A stretch of 64,000 nucleotides of DNA from Adenanthera pavonina. Taxonomy: Eukaryota; Streptophyta; Magnoliopsida; Fabales; Fabaceae. The stretch covers positions 34,042,501-34,106,500 of the forward strand of contig JAIVEN010000008.1 of assembly GCA_026686845.1 (NCBI GenBank), written 5' to 3'. The position numbers and the translations under genes were made by a program. Shown piece by piece: positions 47,108 through 60,489 of the stretch. How positions within the stretch are numbered: the first letter of the stretch is position 1; each line of letters opens with the position of its first letter. The notes beneath the pieces were generated by a model. It searched no databases. It had not been told where the DNA came from and saw only the letters and a list, made by a program, of their open reading frames with translations.

Positions 47108-49070
47108 TGGCTTCAAACATAATCTAATAAGCAAAATAATATTATACTTGACTCTCTTATTGAAGGCTATGTCAGGTCAAAACTCTGGCGGTCTCTAATA
47201 TAGTATTATTGTTAAAAAAAAAAAAAGAGGCAGAGGAACCTAAAATCCTAGGTATATTTTGGGCATGAAATAGCTAATCCAAGGAGAGATGAAAAAAAGT
47301 CAAATTGGGTACGTCATGAACTGAAAATAGGGATTTTCGTGCGGCAAAGTGTTGATGTTACGTTTGAACTATTGAGGAATCTTTAATTACATCCAAAACA
47401 CAACATAGCCACGACAAAATTTAATTAATAATAATGATAATAAATATAATATAATAATTATCAAGCTAATCAAATCAAATTCTACTTAAAAAGGGAAATA
47501 TATTATTCTACTTCGTTGACATGACGTTGTCGCCATTAGGGCTAACTACCTTTCGTATCAGGCCCGTAACATTCTCGCGTAAACAACATGGGACAAAAAT
47601 ACAAAGCTTCAATTCATTTTTTTGGACGAATATAAAAAGTCTGTTGGCCAGCGTTCTGTGATTAGTTGTTTAATTTTTATTTTCCATGGGTTATTTTTTT
47701 ATTAGAGAATTAGGTATTAAACATTTCAAAACTTAGTCTCTTAATTTTGTTTTTTCTCGTCTATTGGCATTTTAGTGACCAAAAGATATTTGTTCATGGA
47801 AATCGGAGTTTTTCATTTAATTTTTAAAAGCCTTACTTTCTATATAACTCGCTAAGGTATGGCTAGGATTGTTGGGTTACATCGCCAAAAGTCATAACAA
47901 AGGATCAAAATTAAATATAGGGTTGTGGCTGTATTCTAATAATAATAATTAAGCCTTTAACTCACATCTTACCCGTTATTTTAATTAATTCACTTATAGC
48001 ATGTTGATATTAAGAATAGAATACTTTTTGTGTGTAATAAGATACCTTCCAACTGATAACCGAAGACTAATAGATATTAATGAAATGAGTTTTGATTCAA
48101 TTAAAATAGAATACTATTTTTAATAACTAATATAAGAAATTCAATTTGGAGAGACTGAATTGAAAAGTAATGAATCTTTTGAGAATTAAAACATCTATTA
48201 ATTCACTAAGAGTTAGAAAAACAAGAAATACAATTCCAACAAGCTAAAATGCCCGTCAAGACAAAAAATGGCTGGTACACCTACATGAAGTAAAGCTAGA
48301 CAAGATATGGCAGAAGGAGGATTTCATGGAAAATCCAGAATGAAAGTGTGTTGGTCATTTTTGTTTTGGATCATTCAGGATTAAGTGGCAATAAATTGAC
48401 CCTCCACTCACTGTTTCTTCAGTTTTTATTTGTCATTTCATTCAATATGGGCGGGTCATGGATCAATGCAGCACTCTATCAGAAGCTTTCAGATTTGATC
48501 ACAATTCACAGCACATTGTGGTGAAGGTGGGTAAAGTTTGAACCACTAGAGTGAATTTAATTTGTAAGGTTTTACTATCATCTAGAGAGAAGATGAACTC
48601 AGTGAAATTAATTAGGGAGATTAAGAGCGTGTTTGGGCATCGTGTTGGCTCACCCCAAAATTGCGCTTTGGACGCCGTCCAAAACACAGAAGCCGTTCTA
48701 GCTTTTGCGTTAGACCCAAAACTAACACACAATTAATCAAGTCATGGAGGAAGTGAAAAGGTCAGAGTGAAGGTCCTTTTGGCCCCATCCTAGTTAATGT
48801 CAAAAACAATCATGGAGACACAATGTCAGGTGTCACTGGAAAAAAGAGAAAGTCATCAACTTTTTTCTTTTGGGGTGGAAAAGTTAGGAGGGTCAGGGTC
48901 AAACTTTTTTTGTCAGCAAAAGTTATAGCCAAAATTTAATTAAAAGTGCCCCTTCCTCTCATGCAGGAACTTTCTTCCTGATAAAGAGGGATAGCAGGAT
49001 GCATTGTCTTGATGTGAATTATTTTAAATAAGTTATAGTTGTTTAAATCATTTAATAGATAAGTAAATAT
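47108..49070. other. AT-rich intergenic DNA
   Basis: No gene is recognised. A less AT-rich passage at about 48625-48735 (GAGCGTGTTTGGGCATCG onward) resembles one end of a Harbinger or hAT MITE, but no matching second end was found. Confidence 0.45.
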
Positions 49071-49480
49071 TTCCTCCGTTACGCTATATGGTGCACTGTT
49101 ATGAGAAATTCATATTTCAAAATGTAGTGCATTACACGGATTACATTGTGTTTTTTTTATTGTCTTTTTATTATTGCCTATAATAAATAAGCTTATATAT
49201 TATAGGTTATCAATGCATTTAATGAAAAATCTTTAATAGTTTGGTCAAATCATAAATGAATGAAAGAGAATTTCTCCAAAAACTTTATTTTTCACAATTA
49301 TCAATGACTCATGAGAATTCGGAAAAAAGAATGAATGAGAGAATAGATGTAATTTATTAATGTAGGAAGTATTATTAAATAAGGGTAATTTGGGAAATAA
49401 TGAAAAAAATTTCGGTTACTAATCATTGTCTTGATACGTGTGTGGTAGTTAAAAGTGCACTATAAACTGGAACAGAGAAG
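49071..49480. mobile_element. MITE-like element
   Basis: The left end TTCCTCCGTTACGCTATATG followed by GTGCACT, and the right end AGTGCACTATAAACTGGAACAG, are imperfect inverted repeats about 30 bp long. It is about 410 bp, AT-rich and without coding capacity. Confidence 0.6.
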
Positions 49481-52400
49481 TAACATTTAAATATTAATAA
49501 ACTTTCTCGAATGATCTAAACCATCAAAATTTGTTAAAAATGGCTCATTATTTAAGACAATCAAAAGAGGGATTGTGGCAAATGTGAAATGCCCATATGA
49601 GCTTATCTCTGGTTCAGGGTGGGACTTATTGCCGTTCCACCCAATAAAGACCCTACAAGATAGAAAAGGGAAAGACTCAAAAACAAAAGTTTATTGTTCA
49701 GACTCTGAGCAATTAAAACGTGGCAACCAAAAAAGAAAAATCCAATGCACAGTGAAAACTAAATTTAGAAGCAATACCATTTTATAGTAAGGTTTAATTA
49801 TAATTTTAATGTAACAATTACGGGTATTCTCAAGCAAAGCTCGAAATTAAATATATAAATGGAGTGTATCCAGAAAAAGAATCAAATCCTAGTTGGTAAG
49901 AACATGTGGAACTAACACCCTTTAGTAGACAAAAGTTCTAATTTTTTTTTTTTAACCAAGACAAAAGTTCTAATTTAATGACCTAATATACAAGAAGAGT
50001 TAATGAGCTGCAGAAAATCAGCAAAGCTGGTTTTCCATTGATCAGGATCAACAGAGACCTCTATCATAATTCTTACCCTATTTGGAAAATTAGTTTTGCT
50101 TAGTTCTGATATTCTAAACGGGGTTTCTTAGCTACTGTATTATTTAAAGTAACAGCTGTTTTATCTGTGTACTTGGAAAGCCAGAAAAGAGACAAGTTTT
50201 AACATCGAGGTGCCCTGAGATTCCCTGAAGAATAGCACATGTGCCCGAGAAAAAACTGCAATTTTAGATATGCAGAGACATAACAAGAGGTTGGAAAGAC
50301 CCAATCCATCAACGTCTAAGAGGGGAAAACCAGCAAATTACCCGGCAGGACCACGGTGTATCTTGTCCCTTACGTTCGTGGGGCATCAGAAAATAGTCAA
50401 GGTTTTGATTTGTGAAGGTTCTAAAATGTTTCTGTCAATCTTTATGTTTTGTGACCTCATTTGAAACCCTTCCTTCTCATGTAGCTTTCAATGTCAAGAG
50501 TGGGTATAACAGGAATCTGCAGGAATATACAGAGAACAAGATTTTCAATTCAGGTTTTGGGCATTTGTTAATGGGTTCTTCAATAAAAATATAACTGTTT
50601 GATCAAAATGAGACATTAAGTTTCCTATAACAAAGATTTATGCTATGTTTGAGAGTTTTTTTTTGGAGTAGAATGGAATAATTATATGAGTTGGACCATT
50701 ATTTAAAAGATTTTTTTAGAAGAGAATGGAATGGCAATGGATAGCCTCATAAGCCATTATTGGCTATATCCTAAATCTAATTTTTCTTATCCTCAAATTG
50801 GGGGTCAAGAATAAAATGACCAAACATAATTATTTAAATTCGAAAACACTCATTAATGCTAACAAAAAAAATATTCATTTTCATGACTTTTTTACTCTTT
50901 TCATATCACCAAATCTATCCCACCATATTGTACATTTCTTGGTGTTTCGTCATCACATCAATCAGATCACTCCAATCACATCATACCTCACACATACAAT
51001 TGAATCACTATTTTAAGATATATTTTCTTCCACAAGTCTTATGATTTATCATAACTTTCTTCCTTTTTGTACTTTATCATAGTTGGATTAATTTGATGTC
51101 TAATATATTGCCACATCATTTAAATAATTTTTTTTTCGAATTTAAAGTGCTGAAAATATCAAATTACACTCTCATCTTAAGAAAGAGGAATCCTATCCCT
51201 CTCTTCATGGTTTGCCGTACCCCTACCCAGATTCATCATCCATGATTGCATTCCCCATATTTCCTGCACACTCGGTTAGCTCTCACATATTTTTAACCAA
51301 ATCCTTAAAAAAAAAAAACAAAAGAAAAAAAAGTAACCACACAGTCTATTTCATTCTTGCGAGTGTATAGCTAGGGAAGAACAAAGATCTGAAATCTTCT
51401 AACCCCGCCCGGTTTCTGATTTCGAAAAGTAGAGCATGTGTAGGAGACTAATTTTTGTTGACATTACATATTGAAAGTGGGTGACACAAGAAAGTGAAGC
51501 GGTGAAGCCAACTTTAAAGAATTATGATCCTTCAACTCCCAAGAAGTTCCCGACCCAAATAGTCCGTTTCAAATTTCACATACCTAAAATGGTCTTTTCA
51601 CCTGCTCATAATATATCTTCAATCACAAATTCCCAACTGTGTATTTGACAGATACGGAGAGGGCAGTTTCTTCAATTATAAGCTTGTTCATGTCAATACC
51701 AATTCATCACAATGGAGTGTCCCCCACTGAAAATGGTATATTGTATTTTGGTGGTTTATTTTACAGAGAGGCTGAATTCTGTGAAGAAAAGTTTTCTCAC
51801 TGTTAAATGCGCATGGAGATTGATGTAGATTAAAACGATATAAGTGAGAATTCCAGTGCAACATGCCTCTAATAGTGACAAAAAAAATTAAGACAGGAAG
51901 GTGGAATCATTGAATCTATCTATTATTTATATATATATATATATATATAGGGAACTAAAAGCTGGAACCTCGATCCGCCACGTTGAATTAAAAACTAAAG
52001 TATAATATTTCCTAATTCAAATTTGTCGTTACTTTTTGGTTTTTTTTTTAATTTGAATAAAACAATATATTAAAATTCTAAATTAATTAATAATATTAAT
52101 GATTCAATTAATAGTTTTTGCTTGATGAAATAATTTTGATTTCTATATTAGATTTTTTGGCCACTGATTTCTAAATTAGATGAAAAATCCATTTTTCCAT
52201 TCGCCTAAAGGATTTTTTTCATTTGTTATTCATCAATTAATTGCTTAACTGAAAAAAAGTATTTTTGTGAATAAATTTTAAATAGCATTCAATTTAACAA
52301 ATAGGTTTTGATAAAAAAATTGACATTTAATTGAAATAAGTAATAAATAAATTTTGAATTAAGATTTGAATATTTATTCAAATCTAAATAAATTAACGTT

Positions 52401-54787
52401 GAATTATGTATTGATTCCAAAACAAATTGCCAAAACTAAATGATTCACTTAAGATTTGGGTCATATTAATCTAATTATTATATAAAATTCAATGTAATAT
52501 AATTGATAAGATTACTAATAAAATTTATCCTCATTTCAAAATTTAAATGTATCTTATCTATATCCATTAGTTGAAATGATTTCAAAATTTCAAGTATAAA
52601 AAATATGATTCCAGAAATGAGATACTCTTAAGCAACCAAAACAATATTGGGTCGAGTGTAATATATGTTTTTATTTCAAATCAAATATTAACTGTGAATT
52701 TTAAATAAATGCATAACAAATTACTTAATTTATTCTAATATTTAGTTTGAAAATTTGACTTAAACTTCAATATAAATTTAATATGAATATTTTATAATTA
52801 TTTTTGTGATTAATTCAATTAAAAAAAATTGAAATTCAACTTTTTTTCTGATAGAGATCTAAAACCTATTTTATTTGTTAAAGTTTGATCTGAATTCAAC
52901 TTTTTGAGTAAAATGGGAATTCTTTTGAAAGAAAATTAATTAGACAATTTATGTAGTAAAATTTAATTTTTAATGAAAAATTATGTTACATTCATCTAAA
53001 GAATTTTCCTTTAATTCATGATTAATCAATTAATTGCTTATAATGTGGCGAGAAACAATCCAAATTGCGCTCTCATCATTGTGATAATATATGGATTTAC
53101 GTTATAATATATGAGATGATCAAGATATACAAACTAAGATATATGAATTATTATTTGGAACTTGTCAAATAAATCTAAAATTAAATAATGTGGATTTTAA
53201 CCTAAATTTATTACATTAAATGTTTTTGAAAAATCATTTAGTTGATATTATATTATTATTTCTAAGCAATAATAAACATTTAATTACAAATTACAAATTT
53301 AAGAATATGTTGAAATTTAAATTCCATATAATATTGATTATTTTAATTTGAAAATTTTCAACTATATTTTTTAGGCCAAAAAAGTTTTCAACTAGACTGC
53401 TTAGCTTTGGCTGTAATGTTTAGATTGTAGATGTATAGGGAGGGTCAAATTTAAAATAATGATTAGATTGCAGATGTATAGGTAGTGTCAAATTAAAGCA
53501 CTCCAATTCATCTATTATCAAAACAAGATCTTGACTTGAAAAAAATTATTAATTTCATTAATTCTTAAATTACATTGTAGGAATATTCTTTTTTAAAATA
53601 TTCTTAAATTACATATATAATTAATTCAAACAATAGGATTTAGGTTAAGTTTTAATTTGCAATTTTCTATTTCTAATTACTTTGTTAGTATATAAGAAAA
53701 TTTGCTGCTATTACTCGGCAGGGGAGTACTTCTTAATCTTGTTTTGAGTTTTGTTATTTTTTTCCGTTTTTATCAAAAAAGAAAATATATAAGAAAATTT
53801 GGATATGAAAATTTAATGAGAACAGAAATTAATATTAATAATACTAATAATAGAAAATATATTGTTTCTACAAGAATAAAAAAGAATCACAGTAGTGTTC
53901 AGTTGCTTGATGAAAAAAAATAAAAAAACGCTAAGCCTAATTTTATTTGAAAGCACAATGGGAATTCAATCAACTATATTTATAACTTATAATTATATTG
54001 TGTTTAAGAATTCCCAAAACTTGAGAATACTACTTATCTTCTATATAGCAAGACTTAATCTAAAGGCCTCTTGCTTTAGGATCAAAATGGAGGCTTCTTT
54101 GTTCCAACACATACATATAATGTGAACATGATCAAATTGTCACTAAGAACACTCTTTTTTTTTTTTTTAAAAAGCACATTTTAAAGTTAAAATTAGTGTA
54201 TAATATATTCAATAAGTTTTTTTATTAAACTATATCAATTATTTAAAAGCTGAAACTCCATTTTATGTTAGCAATTTTAATTACATTTTGAAGAATTTGT
54301 AACACTTTTTTGATTAAATTATCTTTTGAAATTCAACTTTCAATAACTACTTTTTTTTTCCAACAGCTTGTAATGATGTTAGTTGTTTGGATTTAAAATT
54401 TACAGGAATTTGTTACAAAATTAAATTAATAATTTTATTATTTTGGTTAAAATTAAATTAATTTAATTTATATAATGACTAATTAATTTTTTTAGGATTC
54501 AAAAAATTTCAAATATCAAATAATTAATTAAAATTGATATGATGACTACTTTGATTGATGAGAAAAATATTTGGGACAACCAAGAGTGTGTCCTCTTACA
54601 TGCAAAAATTACAAACATCATGATCATGTTTGAAGACTCTCTTTTAAATCAATATTCATTAAATTATGTTGAATCAAGAAGAAGTTCTAAAAAATGAGGA
54701 CTTCTTTATTTCTTATTGATGACTGCAGGTCTATTGATATTAGTCAAATTTGGGGTTGTGGTCAAGAAAATCCTATTCTCTGTATTA
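49481..54787. other. Intergenic DNA, no gene recognised
   Basis: 49575-50560 and 51180-51740 are less AT-rich but show no family signature, codon structure or splice pattern I trust. 51929-51949 is an AT microsatellite. 52199-52250 and 52990-53045 share a direct repeat of roughly 50 bp (CATTC.CCTAAAG or CATCTAAAG, then ATCAATTAATTGCTTA). 53421-53494 is a short tandem duplication. Confidence 0.45.
53421..53494. repeat. Short tandem duplication, period 43 bp
   Basis: TAGATTGTAGATGTATAGG (53421) recurs as TAGATTGCAGATGTATAGG (53464), each followed by a similar GTCAAATT word. Confidence 0.8.
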
Positions 54788-55044
54788 GCAAATCTAGGGT
54801 TGCATATAAGCAAGTTTAAGGCTACTTACGGGCAAGTTTGAGGATGCTCTTAAACACACACAAGTAATTTTAAAAATGCTCTTGAGCAAGTCTAGGGTTA
54901 CACTTAGGTAAGTTTGGAGATGATCATGGATAAGTTTGTGGCTACTTACAAGCAAGTTTGTGATTACACCATAGCAAGTATGTGATGTTCACAAACAACT
55001 TTAAGATGGCACATAGGCAAGTCTAGGAATGCTCCCGGGCAAAT
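54788..55044. repeat. 22-bp minisatellite, about 12 degenerate units
   Basis: The core GCAAGTTTGAGGATGCTC-like unit recurs with starts near 54788, 54810, 54832, 54860, 54886, 54908, 54929, 54952, 54974, 54996, 55017 and 55039. The spacing is 21-23 bp except for two steps of 28 and 26. Units are diverged, so the array is not recently expanded. Confidence 0.85.
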
Positions 55045-56228
55045 ACAATTTACTAAAATGCATATATGAGACTCATTCTCTTTATTTACCATTGCAATAT
55101 TCTTTATTATATCTATATGGGAAACATGGTTATTGTAAAGATATTCTCTATATATTTAAACTGAGGGGAGTTCTAATTTTGTTTACAAGATCCCGGATCA
55201 AGACAATGATCGTTTCATAATTAATAAATAGGGTAAGTTGTTCGAACAATTTCCGGTGAGGGGCTATGCCACGAATAAAGGCAATTAGCACTTTTGACGG
55301 TTGAATTTTCCAATTAGATTGGATTATTAACTAATTTAATAAAAAAAAATTAAAAATTCAACTTTCCTAGTATTTTACATTGAAATTGATATGATTGATA
55401 CCATTAAAAATTAAATATATTAAAAACGTAGCAAATTTTTAAAAATAAAAAATATTCTTTAGAATTGGTCAACTTTTAATTTTTAAAATTAAATTATAAT
55501 TTTGATTTAAAATTATTATATAATTCAAATTTTATTAAACTTATAAATTATAATGTATTAATTGGAAAGTTTTTAAATTGAAATAGTAAAACAGTAAGTT
55601 TATGAATTATTAAACAACTTAATATTCGTTAAAATTATATTATTTTTGTTTTACCTATAATTTTTCAATTTATTTATATATTATTGTGTTTTTTTACCCA
55701 TATATTTAGTTAATGTATGTGTATATAGTCTACAAATAATATTCTTTCCTAAATCACAAACTAAAAGGTGAAGTAATTATTAATATTTGAAAAATAAGTT
55801 GGGTGAGTTATATTAATTTTATTTACATAAATTGTTCAATTAATAATGTAGGATAGACACAAACTTGAATATTTTTAATTGGTTTCAGTTAAAGCAAAGG
55901 AGGGAGTTAAAGCACAATCCCTCAATTAGTGCTAATTAGCATATTCTTTTATATGATTCTGTTTTTTTAATTATTTCTTGTGATTATATTGTAATTGTGT
56001 ATTAAGTATAAAGTTGACTTGGATTAATATAAATAGAACTACTCTACACCCATTGTAGAGAATTGAGAGTTTCATTCATCTCATATTCCTCTGTTTCTCT
56101 ATTTATTCTATTCAATTTAACTGTTTCAAACCCTTTATTTGGTTTTCTATAATTCATTTTTGTTTATCATTAAATATAATATTGTTCACAGCATCAACAT
56201 CTTACTTTTTAAGGAAGCATTCTGGAAA
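55045..56228. other. AT-rich intergenic DNA
   Basis: No gene is recognised. 55195-55300 is a little less AT-rich but has no signature. Confidence 0.45.
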
Positions 56229-56340
56229 TTGATAAATTTACCACGGGTTAAACAAATTAATCTATCATGGGTCATGGATTAAATAAGTCACCTTATTGTG
56301 AGAAAATTACCATGAGTCATTGGTTAAATGAGTCAATATA
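56229..56340. repeat. Outlying copies of the 59-kb repeat unit
   Basis: Two diverged copies of a (T/C)(A/C)TCATGGGTCATGGATTAAAT.AGTCA-type unit, the same wording found repeatedly at 59029-59610. Confidence 0.55.
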
Positions 56341-58140
56341 ATATGAAATAATGATTTAGTAAAATTTATTATTTGATATTTAAAAACAAATAAATATTTT
56401 TAAAGTATTTTTATTATCTTTTAATTAGTCTATATTGTTGTATACCACTTGCCAAAAAAAAATTATTGTAAACATTATGTTTAATGTTATAACTTCATTC
56501 TTCCTTTTTTGAAGGAAGAGTAATACGTTTTCAATTAGATATATTATATAAAATGTCACAGTCATTACGTTGCGTTGTTGGTTTGTACACTATTTTTTAT
56601 ATGGGATGAGATGTTATTTGGTCGGGATCCTGCAAGTATACATGGTCCATCGCAGTAATAAAAATCTTTGAAGTATTCCAGAGGTTGAACCCAAGGGAGG
56701 TAGTAGATTTATCAGTCCAAACTTTTAATCCCAAAAGCAAGTGATAATCAAATTAGAATTCAAATTAAAAAAAAAAAGAAATAGAAAACAAAATGAAGTT
56801 TGAGTTTGATTCAGTTCTAGAAGCATTAAAGGATTATGATTCACCTTATGAGATAATTAGATTTTTTTCTTAGTTAGACTCTGCATAATTATAGTAATTG
56901 TTGTTTTTAAAGCGTTCTAATTATCTCTTGGTCAATTAGTTCTTATTTAATTCTGATTCAATTCACTCTCATGCAGTTAAATTTTCTAATTAAACGTTGA
57001 AAACTACAACATATATCACCATAAATTCCTAATTCTATCTCTAGATTAGTTATTCAAGTTTATCTTTCTAAATCTAGGTTTACTCTTCACCTCTCAGTCT
57101 ATCAAGTTTACGCATTAATTAGATTATATGGTGATCAAGCATAAAATTCACATGAATGAACAAAAGATATAAATATAATAAAAAGATAAATTAAATATAA
57201 TTTGAAGAACAAATCAACAGAGTCTTAACTAAGAGAAAACAAATCCAATTCATCTCAATCAGGCTACATCCCTACCATTGATTGGGAAATTTAACTACTT
57301 ATAGAAATAAAAATCAAATCAGAACTAAAATCCCAAATCATAATAAGAAAACAGAGTTATAGTAGAAGTGAATGAATCTATCTCTAATACTCCCTAGATC
57401 TCCTTACTCTTTCTCTATAAGAGACTCCTAGTTGCTCCCAGATGCATTTAGAACTGTATTCTTTGACTTCTGAGTGCGTTTCTGGAACTCCCTTATGTTT
57501 ATATCATATCTTCTTATATAGAAAAAATTTAAAAGCCCATAAAAGCCCAAAATATCACAAAACACGTAAAACTTAATTCTGCCTTTCTAATTAAGCTGGT
57601 GCCAGGTCTTCATTATTTCTTTCATCCGGCGCCGTGTCCAACTCGTCTTCCTTTCAAAGTTTCGAACCCACCTGGTGCCGGCCAGAGTTCCTCATGGCTG
57701 ACCCGGTGCCGGGTCAGTCTGTGATCTTGCTTCTCTTCGTCTCCTCACCCGTTCGTGGGTGAGGGAATTAATAAGGGCTGGGTTGCTTTGTAATGCAATG
57801 TTTTTCTCCTTTTTTTTTGGCTCTATATAGCTCAACAATCCTCATAAAAATTCTTGTGATACAAATATATTCCAAGTTATGCAGAATCATACCAAAAAGT
57901 ATCAAATCACAATATTCTAGGATGAAAATAGATACAAAATGTGAGTGTCTTGTAGATATAAAATAGATACATTACTATTAAAAAGAAATTTTGCTTTAAG
58001 CCTCTTAATTAAAGCTAAATGGATGCTCTGGAATTACAAAAGTCACTTTTTGTATATTGTACATGAGTAAATATATAATAAAATATTTTTTTAGCATCAC
58101 ATATATTTCATAAGGTTGAATTATCATAACACCCTATACA
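56341..58140. other. Intergenic DNA with a GC-richer, possibly repeat-derived block
   Basis: No coding region. 56620-57000 starts with a GGGATCCTGCAAGTATACATG passage that resembles wording seen near LTR-retrotransposon ends (recall only). 57596-57715 is GC-rich, with four related GGTGCCGG-type words (57596, 57626, 57671, 57702). Confidence 0.4.
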
Positions 58141-58144
58141 TTGC

Positions 58145-58615
58145 TAGAAGAGGAGGGGAAGGAGGAGGAGGATAAAGAAGAATAGGAATAGGAAGAAAAT
58201 GAGGAGGAGGAGGAGGAGAATAGAAGAAAGAAGAATAATAGGAAAGAGGAAGAGGAGGAGGATCAAGAAGAAATTAAGGAAGAACAAAAAGAAAAGGAAA
58301 AGGAATAAGCAGAGGCTGAAGAAGGGGAAGGGGAAGAAGAAAAGGAAGAAGAGGAGGAACAAGAAGAAATCAAGGAGTAAGAAGAAGAAAAGGGAGAGAA
58401 ATAAGAAGGGGAAGAAGAAAAGGAAGAAAAAGAGTAAAAAGGTGACTAAGAAGAGGAGGAGTAAGAAGAAAATAAGGATGATGGAGAAGAAGATGGGAAA
58501 GGGAAAGGGGAAGGGGAAGAAAAAGAGGAGGAATTAGAGGAGGATGAGGATGAAGAAGTGGAAAAGAAAAGGAAGATGACCTGGTAGAATATGAGGAAGC
58601 AAAAAAAAAAAAAGG
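58145..58615 (+). repeat. Polypurine tract, about 470 bp
   Basis: The + strand is almost entirely A and G with scattered T and very few C, built from GAGGAG, GAAGAA, GGAAAAG and AAGGGG words. Translations on either strand are low-complexity (Lys/Arg/Glu on +, Phe/Leu on minus) and interrupted, so I do not call a gene. Such tracts can adopt triplex (H-DNA) structures. Confidence 0.92.
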
Positions 58616-59028
58616 AATGACTTTAATAATTTACTTGAAATATTACAGGAATCAATATATTAGGATATGAATGTAGTGTATATTATATTGTTAATATAAT
58701 TTTTTTCCTTTTAGTATTTAAAACTTTAGATGAGTTGGGTATTGAAAGCTATTAGAGTTAAAATAGGTCTCAAGGCTTAAAGAGTGTTTATAAGGAAACC
58801 TATAAATTATCTATTAATGAGATCCTTACATTAGTAGCTATATTCGAAACGCGCCTATATGGGGTATAAGTCACACCTTTACTAGTTGAACTAATTTTCA
58901 TTGGCTGTTAGTGCTGTTTTTTCAATTATACTCCTATTTGTTATCTACTTGTTGTCTAAATATGTATAATTTTTTTCACTCATTTTGTTTCATGTAAATT
59001 TTAACATATTAGATGCTTCTTATAATAA
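58616..59028. other. AT-rich intergenic DNA
   Basis: Nothing recognisable between the polypurine tract and the repeat array. Confidence 0.4.
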
Positions 59029-59610
59029 ACCTATTATAAGTTACGGGTCAGATGAATTAAATAATTTAATTTACCATGGGTTATGATTTGAATGAGTCAT
59101 CCAATTACAGGTCAACGAATTCTATGGAATTATGGATGAACCTATTATAAATTATAGATTGAACGAGTTAAATAATTTAATTTGTTATGGGTCATGGGTG
59201 GGTTGAATAGGTCAACCAATTATAAATTACAGGTTGTTAACAATTTTAATCCGCCATGCGTTATAGGTTAAATCAATGAATTTGTTATAAATTATGGGTC
59301 AAAGGAGTTAAGTAATTTAATCCACTATTAGTAATAGGGTTAAATATAAGTTATGTATTGAATGGGTCAACATGTTAATTCAATATATGAACCTATTATA
59401 AATTACAAGTCGAAAGAAATTAGTAATTTGATCTATCATGGGTCATTAGTCAACCAATCACCAAGTCATCTAATTAAAAATTTCAAGTCTGATGAGTTAA
59501 ATAATTTAATCTATAATGGATCACTAGTTGAACAGGTCATCCAATTATAATTAATGAGTCGAATGAGTAAAAAATAATTTAATCCACCATCAGTAAGATA
59601 TAGATTCAAA
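59029..59610. repeat. Degenerate tandem repeat array, period about 110-135 bp with half-units
   Basis: CCTATTATAA or a variant recurs near 59030, 59141, 59274 and 59391. It is each time followed by a GA(A/C)GAGTTAAATAATTTAAT word, a CATGGGTCAT word and a GGTCAACCAATTA word. Shorter half-units sit between them. Small in-frame readings across it are a by-product of the repeat. Confidence 0.75.
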
Positions 59611-60489
59611 ATTATCAAAATGCAATGGTAAACAAATTCTGCATTGAAAATGTTGTACTTTATATGAAGATATAAAAATAGTTAATGATGTATATTATTA
59701 TTTTCTTAAAGCATGTTATGTGTTTGAGTTGTTAGACAATGATAAAAAATATGTTCATCACATAATGGAAGTTAGATATTGAGACTTAGCAATTTTGATT
59801 CTCGTATCAATTTGATTGGCAGTGAGAATGATCACATAAAAGATAAACATCTAATGCTATATATAGAGAAATATTTTACAAATTATGTAATTAAGTTTGT
59901 TGCATACATCTTGTATATTATTGTCTATTTTATATTTAGTTCCCAAATATTATATAATGCATACTAAATAGTTTGACTGTTTGATCATTATTAAGTAATA
60001 ATAAATAAACTAAAAATTCAACAAATGCAGTTGTAAAGGTTAATTTGGATTTAAGTAATTTATTTTAATAATTAAAATTTTTTAAAAATTTCATATAACT
60101 CACCGATATTTGCATTTACACATGGTTAGCTATATGTTGCAGTATTATGTGTGTGTAGCCCAGGAGGTTTGTAGATATAAATTTTGGTGAAGAGATCAAG
60201 CAAAAGATATGTCCGCTAATATAATATATAGAAAAGTATTCAACAATTTATTTGATTAGGTTTTATTGTTATTTATTTAATTTAATACTCATTTACATTT
60301 GTTTAATTTGGATTAAGTAATTATTTTAACAATTAACTTTTTAAAAATTTCATGTAATATAATAATTCTACATGATTATTTTTGTTAATACCTATTGTCA
60401 ATTTGAAAGATTAATATAACATAATTATTAAACATAAAGATTGATTGATGTCATTATCTATTATATATAATTACTTCTGATTTTAAAAA
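59611..60489. other. AT-rich DNA, possibly the body of a non-autonomous Helitron
   Basis: No gene is seen. It contains a diverged direct repeat of a GATT.AAGTAATT.ATTTTAA.AATTAA passage (about 60047-60080 and 60310-60340). It lies immediately upstream of a Helitron-like 3' end. Confidence 0.4.

Noticed and set aside
48625..48735. MITE beginning GAGCGTGTTTGGGCATCG
   Set aside because: Only one end looks right; no inverted partner or target duplication was found.
54788..55044. CRISPR-like array
   Set aside because: Units are contiguous and diverged with no distinct spacers, in a plant nuclear context; it is a minisatellite.
58199..58537. Lys/Arg-rich open frame on + (and a Phe/Leu-rich one on minus)
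   Set aside because: It is a translation of the polypurine tract. No start context or family signature, and low complexity on both strands.
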